In this document: in pieces, positions 19,228-30,069 of the stretch
Layout of the letters: each line of letters opens with the position of its first letter
Numbering within the stretch: position 1 is the first letter of the stretch
NCBI RefSeq assembly: GCF_000217815.1
Contig: NC_015707.1
Coordinates: forward strand, 1,662,014-1,726,013
Origin: Pseudothermotoga thermarum DSM 5069
Lineage (GTDB): Bacteria > Thermotogota > Thermotogae > Thermotogales > DSM-5069
DNA: 64,000 bases
Direction: 5' to 3'
The notes under the pieces: model-generated
The model's input: the letters and a program-made list of their open reading frames with translations, nothing else
Told to the model about the DNA's origin: nothing
The model's database searches: none
Translations under genes and position numbers: made by a program

Positions 19228-20400
19228 CTACTTTTCCCAAGCCATTTTCATTACGTTTAGTCTTTCCTCGTCCGTCAAAGCCGTTTTTGCTTTCATCAAC
19301 AGTTGTTTCTCAAGTTCATCTTTATTTTTGATGTATTTTTCTCTTTCTCTGCTGTCTTTCAGTGCACGATAGATTTTCTCCCTTTCTTTGATCCAGTAGA
19401 TTATCGCTTCCTTTTGTTCTTCCTCTTTCCAAAGCAATTCTTTTCCAACGAACCATATCGGTTTGTACACAGACAAACAAGGCAAGGGAGAACCCGTTGC
19501 CCAGATCTCTATGTTTCCATCTTTGAGTTCAACGATCATACTACCAGTTGTTTCGCTTGAAATCAAACTACCGTGGTGCATGCATATGTTTTTCATTGAA
19601 CCGTTGAAGAAATTCAAACTCTTTAGATTGTAATGATGGCAAAGTATTTTCATAAAATCTTCTATTGTTAGTGTTCCTTGGTTTTGCTTTAAAAATTCAA
19701 AAGTTATTTTCCTTCGAAAATCTCCTTGTGCGATTGCGGTTATGAGTTTATTTTCAAATCTGAGTTTAAAATCGACTTTTTGACTAGGTTTTGAAAGTGG
19801 TTCAAGATCACTGTTGTGCGTGAAACTTGAAAAATCATAATCATCTCTCAAGCTTAGAGAATTTGATATGGACCAAACATCTTGAACCTTCTTCACAGTC
19901 CAAAACTTTCCCGCAGTTTCAAGAACATAAGCCGAGTTGAAATCTGCGATCAAAAAGCTGTTGTGATACCTAAGATTTTTCGTATAGCCACATTTTCCAC
20001 CTTGTCCATAGATTTCAAGCATTTTGATACAAACTTTAACTGCTTCTAATGCATTCTTGCTTCTTTCCAAAGCTATGCGCAGAATATCCATACCAAGCAA
20101 AGCATCTGGTCCTTGTTTTTCAATGGTGAAAACGGCTTCGTTTCCTATAACAACTCCGTATTCGTTGACACCCATTTCCGCTCCCCAGATCCACGAGGGT
20201 TTGAACAAAATGCATTCATAGGTTTCTTCAACTTGTTCAATTTCTATATAAGTGCATTTCAGCTTTGAACCTTTTGGGTGTCTCTTGCGTGGGACATAAA
20301 CGATCACATGTGGTTCATCTTTTTCTCTATCGCTGTTTTTTGCAAAAATCACAGAACCATTCTTCGTGGAGTTCTTTAGGGCAACAAGTGTATCACACAA
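19228..20400 (-). CDS. Secernin-like (C69 peptidase family) Ntn-hydrolase
   Basis: The protein (390 aa) opens with MCDTLVALKNSTKNG and FAKNSDREKDEPH. Removal of Met leaves Cys2 as the N-terminal nucleophile typical of C69 dipeptidases and secernins. Other family features are GAEMGVNEYGVVIGNEAVFT and ADFNSAYVLETAGKFW. The C-terminus is helical and charged. C69 enzymes cleave small peptides or acyl amides; the real substrate is unknown. It is divergent from the Mut7-C gene, with a shared 63-base promoter region. Confidence 0.85.
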   Translation of the reverse strand: MCDTLVALKNSTKNGSVIFAKNSDREKDEPHVIVYVPRKRHPKGSKLKCTYIEIEQVEETYECILFKPSWIWGAEMGVNEYGVVIGNEAVFTIEKQGPDALLGMDILRIALERSKNALEAVKVCIKMLEIYGQGGKCGYTKNLRYHNSFLIADFNSAYVLETAGKFWTVKKVQDVWSISNSLSLRDDYDFSSFTHNSDLEPLSKPSQKVDFKLRFENKLITAIAQGDFRRKITFEFLKQNQGTLTIEDFMKILCHHYNLKSLNFFNGSMKNICMHHGSLISSETTGSMIVELKDGNIEIWATGSPLPCLSVYKPIWFVGKELLWKEEEQKEAIIYWIKEREKIYRALKDSREREKYIKNKDELEKQLLMKAKTALTDEERLNVMKMAWEK

Positions 20401-20421
20401 ATTGAATCACCTCATGAAAAT

Positions 20422-20440
20422 ATTATAGTGCGACTATAAT
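20422..20440. promoter_or_regulatory. Palindrome with two facing -10 boxes (divergent promoter)
   Basis: attatagt / actataat with a gcg spacer forms a 19-base palindrome midway between the divergent genes starting at 20400 and 20464. Each arm is a TATAAT-like -10 box, one per strand. The -35 boxes are poor. Confidence 0.55.
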
Positions 20441-20463
20441 TATATAATAAGGAGAGTCGGTTT

Positions 20464-20919
20464 ATGATGTTTTTTGCCGACAGGATGCTTGGAAAATTGG
20501 CAAAGAAGCTAAGACTTCTTGGTTTTGACACCCTTTATCTTTCGCAAATAGAGGAAGATGAGATTTTGAAATTGTGTTTCGAAACAGGTAGAATTTTGAT
20601 CACAAGGAATAGAGAACTTCACATGAAAGCTTTAAAGCAAGGGATAAGAAGTTTGCTTTTAAAGTCAGACTCATGGAGACAACAGTTGGTTGAACTTTCG
20701 AAAGTTTTGGATTTGAAAAATGCTGATAGAATGACAAGGTGTAGTTTGTGCAATGCCGAATTGATTTTGGCAAATCCAGAAAAAGTCAAGCAAAAAGTTC
20801 CACTTTATGTTCAACAAATAAGGAATGAGTTTTACGAATGTCCTGTTTGCGGAAGGTTGTATTGGGAAGGGACACATGTAGAACATGCTTTGGAAGAATT
20901 TAGGAGGTTAAATCTGTGA
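20464..20919 (+). CDS. Mut7-C RNase-domain protein with zinc ribbon
   Basis: The protein is 151 aa. The PIN-like Mut7-C domain covers residues 1-85: FFADRMLGKLAKKLRLLGFD holds the first acidic site (Asp), and GRILITRNREL follows. A four-cysteine zinc ribbon follows (CSLC near 96-99, CPVC near 134-137). Such proteins are putative ribonucleases. It overlaps the start of the sensor kinase (GTGA), so the two are translationally coupled. Confidence 0.86.
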   Translation: MMFFADRMLGKLAKKLRLLGFDTLYLSQIEEDEILKLCFETGRILITRNRELHMKALKQGIRSLLLKSDSWRQQLVELSKVLDLKNADRMTRCSLCNAELILANPEKVKQKVPLYVQQIRNEFYECPVCGRLYWEGTHVEHALEEFRRLNL

Positions 20920-23597
20920 GATTTTTCAACTTGGTTTTCGACTTTTTCGAAAATGGTTACAGTTCAAAAGCAATGTGCAAGGTGGCAGAGGAAATTCGCC
21001 AAATCTGCCAGGCCGAAGGTTGCGATATTTTCTTGTTTGAAAATAAAAAAGACGAATTAAGGCTGGTTGGAACTACAAGGGATGAATCTTTGACAGGTAC
21101 AACAAAAGTTTCCATCAAAGAGTTGCAGGCAGATGAAAATAGAGAAGTTTACGATTTAAAGCTTCCCGGTAAACTTTTGGGTGTGGTCGTTTTGTACAAG
21201 CCAAAGGGCACAAAAGTAGAAGACATTCTTGAAGAGCTTTCAATTTCACTTGATTGGGTTCAAAGGTATTTTCAGATTCTCGACGACTGTGAGCGCTATA
21301 GAAATATGACTTTTTTGACGGAACTCTTCTATGGTTGCAACAATCCTTTGGAGCTTAAGGAGCAGTTTACAAATCAAATCGCCCAAATATTGAAAGCAGA
21401 GGTTGTAATGTTCTTCGAAAAAGAAGATGATAATTATGTCTTCAGCTGTGGTTACGGTGTGGATAAAGGCCAGCTTTTGACCAGCATGTTGCCTTCATCC
21501 CATCCACTTGTTGGAAAAATTGCAAAAGAGCCAGATGGGATTTTGCAAACAAAACCCAAGATAGATTTCATAAGCTTTGAATGCAAGTCAATGGTTGCCA
21601 CTCCTGTAAACCTTGAAGATAAACTTCTTGGATTGCTTATTGTGGTGAACAAAATTCAACCAAAAGGTTATAGACCAAGTTATAGCTTTGATCAAACTGA
21701 TTTACAGATCTTAAAGGAAGCTGCCAGAAGATTTTCATTGGCTTTTTCAAGGTTGATCTATCAACAAAATCTGGCAAAGCAGATTGAAACACTCAAAAAG
21801 TATACTCAGGATTACGAAAAGCTTATCGAAGAGCAGAGAATCTACCTTAAGAAAATGGATTTAGTTCATGCAATAAGCAACGCAATGCGGTCAAGCTACG
21901 ATCTTACCAATGTGTACAAAATTCTGCTTTTGGGTTTAACATCTGGAAGAAGCCTTGGGTTCAACAGAGCGATGCTGCTTATAAGGAATAGAAAAATTGA
22001 TGCACTTGAGGGAAAGTTTTGGCTTGGACCGCTGGAAACCGACAACATCGAACAAATTTGGAAAGAAGCCGAGCGCAGGGCTTTGAACTATGGTGATCTA
22101 TCGCAGTATCTGAGAGAGGAAGCCATGATGTTGGACGTTTCGAAAGGTTTAACGGAAAGAATAGCAGGAAAGCTTTTCTTTTACAAAGAACATCCGATTT
22201 TTGAAAGAGTGGTTCTAAGAAGAAAATTAATTCACGTAACACCAGAACTTGCCGAAACTTTGAAAAATTCCATAAAAGATTTGCTCAGATTGCTTGACGT
22301 CGATGAATTTGTCGTTGTTCCGTTGATTGGAAAGTGGGACACCATAGGCGTTGTGATACTGGACAACAAGTTCACCAAAGCTTCTATAACGCAAACTGAC
22401 ATTGAAATACTCAGATTGATTGCAGACAGCGCAGGCTTAGCCATAGAGAACGCGATGAACTACGAGGAACTTAGAAAGAAAACTGAAAGCCTTGAACAGC
22501 AGAAAAACATGATCGATTATCTTAGAAAATTCAGCGAAAGTATCCTTCAAAATTTGAGTACAGCCGTTGTAGTTTTGGATAAAAGTGGAAAAATAATCGA
22601 ATGCAATAAAATGGTTGAATCGATATTCGGTCTTCCAAGAGAAGCTGTCATTGGACGCACCTACGACGAATTTGGACCTGCGTATCAGGATCTTTTTGGG
22701 GTGGCAATGAAAGTTTTTGAGACTGGAGAACCAATTTCTTTATCGAACTACATGGTTGAAACAGTTGCGGGTGAAAGGTACTTTGACGTTAAATATTCAC
22801 CAATGTGGGAAAATTACGGAGAAACTTTGATGGGTGTAATAGTAACCTTGGACGATGTCACCGAACAATATAAAATGGAACAGGAAAGAAAAAGCAAGGA
22901 AAAATTGATATTGCTTGGAGAAGTTGCGGCAAGGGTGGCACACGAGTTGAGAAATCCCATAACGGTTCTTGGTGGATTTTTGAACAGATTGAAGAAGAAC
23001 ATCTCCGATCCTGTTGCACGAGAAAAGTATTTGGAAATATTGTCAAGGGAGATTGAGCATTTGCAAGAAATTGTCAACGAAATACTCGATTTCAGTAAAA
23101 CTTCGGTAAAGATCGATCGTGTAAAATTTCAGTTAAACGAACTGATAAACGAGGTCATAGTTTTGATGAACGAAAAAGCTTCAAAGCAAGGAATCACGAT
23201 AGAATTTCAACCATCACCAATTCCTGAAATTTTTGCCGATAGAAACAGGATAAAGAGAGTACTGATAAACTTGATACAGAATGCCATAGAAGCTTCGCCT
23301 GAAAATGGTAAAGTTGTCGTGAGAACATTTTATGAGCAAGGCAAAGTTATAACATCCGTTTTCAACACAGGTGAACCAATAAAAGATGAGGTTGCAAGAA
23401 AGCTTTTCACACCATTCTTTACGACGAAAACCTATGGAACAGGCCTTGGACTTCCAATTTGCAAAAAAATAGTGGAAGATGAACATGGTGGAAGGATCTG
23501 GGTTGAACCAAGGTTGAACGGTACAGAATTTTTCTTCGAATTACCCGTTGAAAAGGAGGGAGAGGATGGAAAAACAAGCAAAGATATTGGTCGTTGA
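20916..23597 (+). CDS. Soluble GAF-GAF-PAS sensor histidine kinase
   Basis: The protein (893 aa) has no membrane segment, so it senses inside the cell. GAF-like domains lie at about 130-290 and 320-520, and a PAS domain at about 540-660 (NLSTAVVVLDKSGKIIECN). The HisKA region has the phospho-His in RVAHELRNPIT (about 675). HATPase_c follows, with NLIQNAIEAS (about 785) and TTKTYGTGLGLPICK (about 835). The GTG start overlaps the Mut7-C stop. The response regulator gene begins within its last codons. The ligand or signal is unknown; GAF domains commonly bind cyclic nucleotides, haem or other small molecules. Confidence 0.93.
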   Translation: MRFFNLVFDFFENGYSSKAMCKVAEEIRQICQAEGCDIFLFENKKDELRLVGTTRDESLTGTTKVSIKELQADENREVYDLKLPGKLLGVVVLYKPKGTKVEDILEELSISLDWVQRYFQILDDCERYRNMTFLTELFYGCNNPLELKEQFTNQIAQILKAEVVMFFEKEDDNYVFSCGYGVDKGQLLTSMLPSSHPLVGKIAKEPDGILQTKPKIDFISFECKSMVATPVNLEDKLLGLLIVVNKIQPKGYRPSYSFDQTDLQILKEAARRFSLAFSRLIYQQNLAKQIETLKKYTQDYEKLIEEQRIYLKKMDLVHAISNAMRSSYDLTNVYKILLLGLTSGRSLGFNRAMLLIRNRKIDALEGKFWLGPLETDNIEQIWKEAERRALNYGDLSQYLREEAMMLDVSKGLTERIAGKLFFYKEHPIFERVVLRRKLIHVTPELAETLKNSIKDLLRLLDVDEFVVVPLIGKWDTIGVVILDNKFTKASITQTDIEILRLIADSAGLAIENAMNYEELRKKTESLEQQKNMIDYLRKFSESILQNLSTAVVVLDKSGKIIECNKMVESIFGLPREAVIGRTYDEFGPAYQDLFGVAMKVFETGEPISLSNYMVETVAGERYFDVKYSPMWENYGETLMGVIVTLDDVTEQYKMEQERKSKEKLILLGEVAARVAHELRNPITVLGGFLNRLKKNISDPVAREKYLEILSREIEHLQEIVNEILDFSKTSVKIDRVKFQLNELINEVIVLMNEKASKQGITIEFQPSPIPEIFADRNRIKRVLINLIQNAIEASPENGKVVVRTFYEQGKVITSVFNTGEPIKDEVARKLFTPFFTTKTYGTGLGLPICKKIVEDEHGGRIWVEPRLNGTEFFFELPVEKEGEDGKTSKDIGR

Positions 23598-23928
23598 GGA
23601 TGAGGAAAACGTAAGGTTGCTCATCAGTGAAGAACTTCAGGATATGGGACATATAGTTGAAACTGCTTCAAACGCTGAGGAAGCTTTGAAGAAACTGCAG
23701 GAGAAAAGCTTCGATTTGGTGACCATAGATATCGAGATGCCTGGGATGAATGGCATAGAGCTTGCAGGCACCTTGAGGCAGAAATTTCCAAGGATAAAGA
23801 TAATCTTGCTCACCGCATACAGTCACTACAAATACGATCTTGCATCGTGGGCTGCCGATGCTTATATTGTTAAATCACCCGATCTTGAAGAACTCAAGAG
23901 AACTGTGACAAAACTTTTGAGTATGTAA
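23566..23928 (+). CDS. Single-domain response regulator
   Basis: A receiver domain only (120 aa), with no output domain. It shows the acidic pair EDE (residues 11-13), phosphoacceptor Asp55 in [10 protein letters not shown], Thr in LLTAYS and Lys in YIVKSPDL. The ATG at 23566 has aggagggagagg upstream; the longer frame would include that RBS. It overlaps the kinase gene, so they are a cognate pair. Without an output domain it must act through protein contacts (CheY/Spo0F-like). Confidence 0.93.
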   Translation: MEKQAKILVVEDEENVRLLISEELQDMGHIVETASNAEEALKKLQEKSFDLVTIDIEMPGMNGIELAGTLRQKFPRIKIILLTAYSHYKYDLASWAADAYIVKSPDLEELKRTVTKLLSM

Positions 23929-23936
23929 GGAGGTAT

Positions 23937-26678
23937 ATGACCTTGGAATACAAGGATACACTTAACCTGCCAAGTACCGATTTTCCAATGCGGGCAAATT
24001 TGGTTGAAAAAGAACCAAGAATTTTGGAAAAATGGAAAAAGATCGATGTGTATCGCTATTTGCTTAAGCAAAGAGAGAATTGCCCCACTTTCATTCTTCA
24101 TGATGGTCCGCCATACGCCAACGGAGCAATACACATAGGTACTGCTTCGAACAAGATTTTGAAGGATATCGTAGTCAAGTACAAAATCTTTCAAGGTTAC
24201 AAATCGCCATACGTACCTGGTTGGGACACGCACGGTCTTCCAATCGAGCATAAAGTTACGACTATGCTTGGGGAAAAAGCAAAAACAATGTCTGCAATTC
24301 AGATAAGAAAAGCCTGTGAGGAATTTGCAAAATCTCAAATTGAAATGCAAAAGAAGCAATTTCAAAGGCTTGGTGTAATTGGAGACTGGGAAAACTACTA
24401 TGCCACGCTAACACCAGATTATGAATACAAGATTTACGAAGTGTTTGAAAAACTCGTTGAGGATGGATACATTTACAGGGCAAGAAAGCCAGTCCTTTGG
24501 TGTATGAACTGTCAAACAGCTTTGGCACAAGCTGAAATAGAGTACTATGATCACGTTTCCCCATCGATCTATGTCAAGTTCAAAATGAAGGATTCTGAAA
24601 ACGAATACATCGTCATTTGGACTACGACACCTTGGACTTTGCCTGGAAACACTGGTGTTGCAGTGCATCCAGATCACACCTACGTGAAAGTTGAGGTTAA
24701 CGGGGAAATTTGGATCGTTGCGGAAAAGCTACTTCAAAGTATGATGAAAGAGCTTGGCATCAACGAATACAAGGTGGTTGAAAAATTCAATGGAAAAGAG
24801 TTGAATGGAAAGCTGGCTTTACATCCGCTGTACGAAAGAACTTCGCGCATAATAACCGCCGATTACGTCGACATGGAGACTGGTACTGGTTGTGTCCACA
24901 TAGCACCTGGACATGGTGAAGAAGACTACGAGTACGGTTATTTGATCCATGGATTGGAGGTACTTTCTCCGGTCGACGAAGCTGGAAACTTCACACCTGA
25001 GGCTGGAAAATATTCAGGAATGAACATCGTTGAGGCAAACGATGTTATAATCGAAGACCTCAGAAAAATTGGTGCACTGCTGAAAGCTTCAAGTGTTTCA
25101 CACTCTTATCCTCATTGCTGGCGCTGCAAAAATCCTGTGATATTCAGGGCAACGGATCAGTGGTTTATCTCCATAGATAGGAACAACTTGAGAAAAAGGA
25201 TTCTTGAGCAGATAGAAAAGGTCAAGTGGGTTCCAGATTGGGGTAAAAACCGCATCAGTGCGATGATCGAAGAAAGGCCTGATTGGTGCATCTCAAGGCA
25301 GAGAGTTTGGGGAGTCCCAATCCCCGCGTTCAAATGTAAAGATTGCGGACACGTTTCTCTGACACCGCAAACTGTAAGGCATTTTGCAGAAATTGTGAAA
25401 GAGAAAGGAACAAACGCTTGGTTTGAATTGGAAGAAGAACAACTGCTTCCTCCTGGTTTTGTTTGTCCAAACTGTGGTTCAAGGAACTTTTCCAAAATGA
25501 TGGATACTTTGGACGTTTGGATTGATTCAGGTGCATCCTTTGAAGCTGTTTTGAACAACAGACCTGATCTTTCTTTCCCAGCAGACATGTACCTTGAAGG
25601 AAGCGATCAGCATCGAGGATGGTTCAACTCTTCGATAGTGCTTTCCGTCGTAAAACATGGTGTTGCACCGTACAAAATTGTTCTAACTCACGGCTTTATA
25701 AAAGATGAAGAAGGCAAAAAGATGAGCAAATCTTTGGGCAACGTCGTCGATCCATTGGAGATATGCTCAAAGTACGGCGCAGACGTGTTGAGGCTGTGGC
25801 TTGCCAGCAGCGACTATTTCAACGATATAAGGATTTCTGAAAAAATAATCCTTCAACAAGTTGAGGTTTACAAAAAACTTAGGAACACGATAAGATATCT
25901 TTTGGCCAACCTCAACGATTTCGACGAAAAGCAGGCTGTACCTTACGAAAAACTTCTGCCGATAGACAAATGGGCTTTGGGAAGACTTCAACAGATTGTA
26001 AAATCGGTCACAGATGCCTACGAAGATTACGAATTTTCAAGGGCTTACAACATATTGGTGAAGTATTGTTCAGTGGAACTCAGTTCAGTTTACCTTGACA
26101 TAATCAAAGATAGGTTGTACGTGGAAGGCAAAAACTCTTTGAAAAGAAAGTCTGCACAAACGGTTTTGTACGAGATTTTGAAATCGGTGTTGATAATGCT
26201 GGCTCCAATACTCACCTTTACCTGCGAAGAAGCTTATGAACATTTCCGTGGCAAAAAGTTCGAAACGATTTTCGCAGAAACATGGCCAAAATACCACCCA
26301 GAATGGGTTGATGAAAAACTTCTAGCTGACTTTGACAAGTTGATGGAAGTAAGAGACGTCGTTTTGAAAAAGTTGGAAGAAGCAAGGCAAAACGATTTGA
26401 TAGGTCATTCACTCGATGCAAAAGTGACGATCAAGATTGCTTCGAAGGATTATTATGAGCTTTTGGAAAAATATTCACAGATTTTGGAAGAATTCTTGAT
26501 CGTTTCTCAAGTTAAGTTTACCAAAGATGGTGGCACATCTTTGATAAAAGTTGAAGTTGACAAGGCAGACGGACAAAAATGTGAAAGATGCTGGAAATAC
26601 CATCCAATGGCCGGTTTTGACCCAAGATTTCCAAAAGCTTGTCCAAGGTGCGTTGAGGTTCTAAGCTCAGAGGGATGA
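23937..26678 (+). CDS. ileS: Isoleucyl-tRNA synthetase
   Basis: A class I synthetase of 913 aa, the normal bacterial size. It shows the HIGH-type motif in [14 protein letters not shown] (about 56-69), the editing domain ([19 protein letters not shown]), [16 protein letters not shown] near 594, and a C-terminal zinc finger with CERCW and CPRC. RBS aaggaggt precedes the ATG. It follows the response regulator after 8 bases and is followed after 4 bases by pilT, so the genes are co-transcribed. Confidence 0.98.
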   Translation: MTLEYKDTLNLPSTDFPMRANLVEKEPRILEKWKKIDVYRYLLKQRENCPTFILHDGPPYANGAIHIGTASNKILKDIVVKYKIFQGYKSPYVPGWDTHGLPIEHKVTTMLGEKAKTMSAIQIRKACEEFAKSQIEMQKKQFQRLGVIGDWENYYATLTPDYEYKIYEVFEKLVEDGYIYRARKPVLWCMNCQTALAQAEIEYYDHVSPSIYVKFKMKDSENEYIVIWTTTPWTLPGNTGVAVHPDHTYVKVEVNGEIWIVAEKLLQSMMKELGINEYKVVEKFNGKELNGKLALHPLYERTSRIITADYVDMETGTGCVHIAPGHGEEDYEYGYLIHGLEVLSPVDEAGNFTPEAGKYSGMNIVEANDVIIEDLRKIGALLKASSVSHSYPHCWRCKNPVIFRATDQWFISIDRNNLRKRILEQIEKVKWVPDWGKNRISAMIEERPDWCISRQRVWGVPIPAFKCKDCGHVSLTPQTVRHFAEIVKEKGTNAWFELEEEQLLPPGFVCPNCGSRNFSKMMDTLDVWIDSGASFEAVLNNRPDLSFPADMYLEGSDQHRGWFNSSIVLSVVKHGVAPYKIVLTHGFIKDEEGKKMSKSLGNVVDPLEICSKYGADVLRLWLASSDYFNDIRISEKIILQQVEVYKKLRNTIRYLLANLNDFDEKQAVPYEKLLPIDKWALGRLQQIVKSVTDAYEDYEFSRAYNILVKYCSVELSSVYLDIIKDRLYVEGKNSLKRKSAQTVLYEILKSVLIMLAPILTFTCEEAYEHFRGKKFETIFAETWPKYHPEWVDEKLLADFDKLMEVRDVVLKKLEEARQNDLIGHSLDAKVTIKIASKDYYELLEKYSQILEEFLIVSQVKFTKDGGTSLIKVEVDKADGQKCERCWKYHPMAGFDPRFPKACPRCVEVLSSEG

Positions 26679-26682
26679 AGGT

Positions 26683-27741
26683 ATGTTGGACATATTTGCT
26701 TTGGTATCCGATGCCTTCAACAAGAAGGCATCGGATGTTCATTTGTCCGTCGGTTGTCATCCAGTTTACCGTATAAATGGATTACTTGAACTTCAAAGGA
26801 ATTATCCTGTTATAACTGAAAAAGACCTTTTGGACAGCATCGAAAGACTTTTTGAACGCATAGATTTTCACGCCCTTGAGAACAAAAAAGAAATAGACTT
26901 TGCGTTTGATGTTGGAGAAGAAATAAGGGTACGTGGCAACCTTTATTACGAACGCAGAAAGCCTGCATTGGCACTTCGTTTGATAACCAAAAGAATACGG
27001 ACCTTCGAAGAACTTGGTTTGCCTTCCATTTTAAAAGAATTCGCCGAGCGCGATTCGGGGCTCATACTCGTTGCAGGGCCAACTGGGAGTGGTAAATCCA
27101 CAACTTTGGCTGCTATTATCGACCATATAAACTCCAATTACCCGTATCACATAATCACTATAGAAGATCCCATAGAGTACGTTTTTACGAACAAAAAGTC
27201 TGTAGTTCACCAAAGAGAACTAGGTCAGGACACAAAGAGTTTTTACGATGGACTAAAGTATGCCCTCAGACAGGATCCGGATGTGATACTCGTTGGAGAA
27301 ATGCGAGACCTTGAAACGATGGCTTTGGCTCTCACAGCTGCAGAAACAGGTCATTTGGTGCTCAGTACGATACACACAAACAGTGCCGCAACTGCACCGG
27401 AAAGAATTATAGATGTTTTTCCACCTCATCAACAAAAGCAAGTGGCGCTTCAGCTTGCCAATACTTTGGTGGCGGTTATATACCAAAGGCTTTTAAGAAG
27501 AGCTGATGGAAAAGGTATGGTGCCAATCCTTGAGATTTTGGTTGGTACCCCAGCGGTAAAGAACTTGATACGCGAAAACAAACTGCATCAGATAGAATCT
27601 ATAATGCAAACCAGTGCCAAGCAGGGTATGGTGTTGTTTGACGATGCTCTGTTCAAAGCCTACGTAAATGGTTTGATAGACAAATCTCAGGTTTACGAGT
27701 ACGCTAGAAACCCTGAGGAGATGAGGAGAAAGATAGGATGA
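26683..27741 (+). CDS. pilT: PilT-type twitching motility ATPase
   Basis: The protein is 352 aa of the type II/IV secretion ATPase superfamily. The N-terminal PAS-like part ([20 protein letters not shown]) is followed by Walker [12 protein letters not shown] (about 129-139), the Asp box [11 protein letters not shown], Walker [13 protein letters not shown], and [16 protein letters not shown] with the conserved histidine. PilT powers pilus retraction; no other pilus gene is in this window. The stop overlaps the prfA start (ATGA). Confidence 0.95.
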   Translation: MLDIFALVSDAFNKKASDVHLSVGCHPVYRINGLLELQRNYPVITEKDLLDSIERLFERIDFHALENKKEIDFAFDVGEEIRVRGNLYYERRKPALALRLITKRIRTFEELGLPSILKEFAERDSGLILVAGPTGSGKSTTLAAIIDHINSNYPYHIITIEDPIEYVFTNKKSVVHQRELGQDTKSFYDGLKYALRQDPDVILVGEMRDLETMALALTAAETGHLVLSTIHTNSAATAPERIIDVFPPHQQKQVALQLANTLVAVIYQRLLRRADGKGMVPILEILVGTPAVKNLIRENKLHQIESIMQTSAKQGMVLFDDALFKAYVNGLIDKSQVYEYARNPEEMRRKIG

Positions 27742-28796
27742 TCGAAGTTGTTGAAAGTGCAGTAAATGAACTGAAAGAAAAACTGGCAAAAATAGAAATT
27801 CAGTTAAGTGATCCGAAATTGACATCGGATCAAATCAAGAGTTTGGCCGTTGAATATTCAAAGATAAAGGAAATTCTTGAAACTTATGATAAGCTGAAAC
27901 AATGCGAGGAAGAAATCGAATTTTGGCAGGAAGCGTTGAACGAAGATCCCTCACTTGAATCAGAGTTAATTAAGGCAAAGGCCAATTATGAAACGCTCCT
28001 CTCTCAGCTGATCTCTCTTCTTTTGCCAACGGAAGAACACAACAATGTGATCATGGAAATCCGTGCTGGAACCGGCGGAGAAGAGGCGGCTTTGTTCGCC
28101 GCCGATCTTTTCAGAATGTACAGCAGGTATGCTGAAAGAAAAGGTTGGAAAGTCGAAGTTTTGGATTTTCACGACACAGGGTTAGGTGGATTCAAAGAAA
28201 TAGTGCTTTCGATAACAGGAAAATCTGCGTACAAAATTTTAAGACTTGAAAGTGGTGTTCACAGGGTCCAAAGGGTACCGATAACCGAATCCTCTGGAAG
28301 AATACACACATCGACCGCTACGGTTGCGGTCTTGCCAGAAGTGAGTGAAGTTGAAGTGGTAATAGATCCGAAGGATCTAAAGATTGAAACTTGTAAAGCC
28401 TCAGGACACGGTGGACAGTATGTCAACAAAACTGAATCTGCCGTTAGAATCACCCACATACCAACTGGCATAATTGTGACATGTCAATCGGAAAGATCGC
28501 AGCATCAAAACCGCGAAAGGGCATTTGCAATTCTTCGCTCCAAACTTTACGAGTTGAAACAAATGGAAATAAACAAAGAGCTTTCTCAACAAAGGAAAAG
28601 CCAAATTGGTACGGCGGAAAGAAGCGAAAAGATAAGAACGTACAACTTCCCGCAAAATCGTGTAACCGATCACAGGATCAACTACACTTCTTACAGACTC
28701 CAAGAAATCCTGGACGGAGATTTGGACGAAATCATAACAAAACTTTTAGAACACGAACTTGTCCAACAACTCAAACAAAAAGTGAGCACAAGCTAA
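27738..28796 (+). CDS. prfA: Peptide chain release factor 1
   Basis: RF1 of 352 aa, which ends translation at UAA and UAG. The PxT stop-codon-reading tripeptide is PIT in [14 protein letters not shown]; the peptidyl-hydrolysis GGQ is in [16 protein letters not shown] (about residue 225). It is the last gene of the rightward run from the Mut7-C gene. Its stop codon overlaps the stop of the leftward flgJ-like gene by 4 bases, leaving no room for a terminator between them. Confidence 0.98.
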   Translation: MIEVVESAVNELKEKLAKIEIQLSDPKLTSDQIKSLAVEYSKIKEILETYDKLKQCEEEIEFWQEALNEDPSLESELIKAKANYETLLSQLISLLLPTEEHNNVIMEIRAGTGGEEAALFAADLFRMYSRYAERKGWKVEVLDFHDTGLGGFKEIVLSITGKSAYKILRLESGVHRVQRVPITESSGRIHTSTATVAVLPEVSEVEVVIDPKDLKIETCKASGHGGQYVNKTESAVRITHIPTGIIVTCQSERSQHQNRERAFAILRSKLYELKQMEINKELSQQRKSQIGTAERSEKIRTYNFPQNRVTDHRINYTSYRLQEILDGDLDEIITKLLEHELVQQLKQKVSTS

Positions 28797-29062
28797 CTTC
28801 CATAACCTTTCTTTGCAAGGTTTTGGTAGATCATGTTCACCAATGGTTTTAGATTTTCTCTAGCCACTACTTTTGAATACTCGTAAAATAGCATTTCTTT
28901 GAACCATCTTTCACCTGAAGATTCCGGCAAGAGGTTGGACTTTGGAATGGAATGGTACATCTTTTTGAAAATGTCGTAAAAGATCGTTCCAACGAATTCG
29001 CTACATGCATTCCAAAGCTTATCTTTGCTTGAACCTGAAGGCAAGTCTACACCGTAAATCAA
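28793..29062 (-). CDS. flgJ: Short FlgJ-like flagellar rod-binding protein
   Basis: A protein of 89 aa with only the rod-binding part of FlgJ ([20 protein letters not shown], then [20 protein letters not shown]). The muramidase domain seen in gammaproteobacterial FlgJ is absent, as is usual for Thermotogae and many Firmicutes. It caps the growing rod. It is the last gene of the mreB-flgF-G-A-H-I run, 1 base after flgI. Its family is inferred from pattern and position. Confidence 0.82.
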   Translation of the reverse strand: MIYGVDLPSGSSKDKLWNACSEFVGTIFYDIFKKMYHSIPKSNLLPESSGERWFKEMLFYEYSKVVARENLKPLVNMIYQNLAKKGYGS

Positions 29063-29063
29063 C

Positions 29064-30059
29064 TTACATCACCACCAAATCGGCGAGTAAAACGCCTGCC
29101 TTGTGCATCGTTTGAAGGATGGCAATTATATCCTGCGGCGATGCACCAAGGCTTTTTAAAGCGTTTATCAAATTAGCGACCGTTGCTTCTGTTTCCTTGT
29201 CTGCAACGACTTTTCCATTTCTGACCGTTATGTTGAATACACCGTAGGACAGCGTGAAATCAAGAATTTTAACGTTTCCACCGAAAACGACAGTACCAGT
29301 TCTTTCGTTTACGACCACTCTTGCCGGCATATCGACAGTTACTTCAATTTCCTCAACTAAAGCAAGAAAGGTGACAACATCGTCTTCAAATGCAGATGGT
29401 ACCTCGATTTTAACCGTTGCTCCATCAATTGCCTTTGCTATTCTTCTTTCAAAAGTTCTGTTTATCGCCTCGGCAACCCTGGCAGCCGTGGTGAAATCTG
29501 GTTTTGAGATAAGCAACGTCACGGTGTTAGCGTTCACAAATTCAAATGGAATCTCTCTTTCCACAATGGCTCCATTTGGTATGTAACCAACTATTCTATT
29601 TTTAGTTTGAAGGTTGGCTGAAACTTTCACATTCGCCCCGCCCAAGCTCACATTTCCCTGTGCAACGGCGTAGACGTTTCCATCGGCACCGTAAAGTGGT
29701 GTTTGCAAAAGCACACCGCCTTCAAGAGATTTTGCATCGCCTATTGATGCAACCACAACGTCCAATCTCATTCCTTCTTTGTAAAACGGTGGAATATCGG
29801 CAACAACCATTACCAAGGCGGCGTTTCTTGATTTAAAATCGTTGGGATTTATCGTGATGTTGAAAGTCCTCAAAACGTTAGTCAAAAGTTGGGAGCTGAC
29901 GTTTCCAGAATCTCCTGTTCCATTCAATCCAACGACGATACCTACACCAAAAAGTTGATTATCCCTTGCTCCCCTAAAAGTTGCGATATCCTTTATCCTC
30001 GTTGTTGCGAAGGAAAAAACAGCTATTATCAACAAAAAGACCGCAAGGTATTTTCTCAC
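29064..30059 (-). CDS. flgI: Flagellar P-ring protein FlgI
   Basis: Forms the ring around the rod in the peptidoglycan layer. About 331 aa from GTG 30059, with a signal peptide (KYLAVFLLIIAVFSFA) followed by the family stretch RIKDIATFRGARDNQLFGVG and VVGLNGTGDSGN. The start at 30059 is preferred because gaggtgaggaat precedes it; the longer frame to 30089 would overlap flgH by 20 bases and lack a signal-peptide-like start. Its neighbours flgH and flgA build the same ring system. Confidence 0.95.
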   Translation of the reverse strand: MRKYLAVFLLIIAVFSFATTRIKDIATFRGARDNQLFGVGIVVGLNGTGDSGNVSSQLLTNVLRTFNITINPNDFKSRNAALVMVVADIPPFYKEGMRLDVVVASIGDAKSLEGGVLLQTPLYGADGNVYAVAQGNVSLGGANVKVSANLQTKNRIVGYIPNGAIVEREIPFEFVNANTVTLLISKPDFTTAARVAEAINRTFERRIAKAIDGATVKIEVPSAFEDDVVTFLALVEEIEVTVDMPARVVVNERTGTVVFGGNVKILDFTLSYGVFNITVRNGKVVADKETEATVANLINALKSLGASPQDIIAILQTMHKAGVLLADLVVM

Positions 30060-30069
30060 ATTCCTCACC

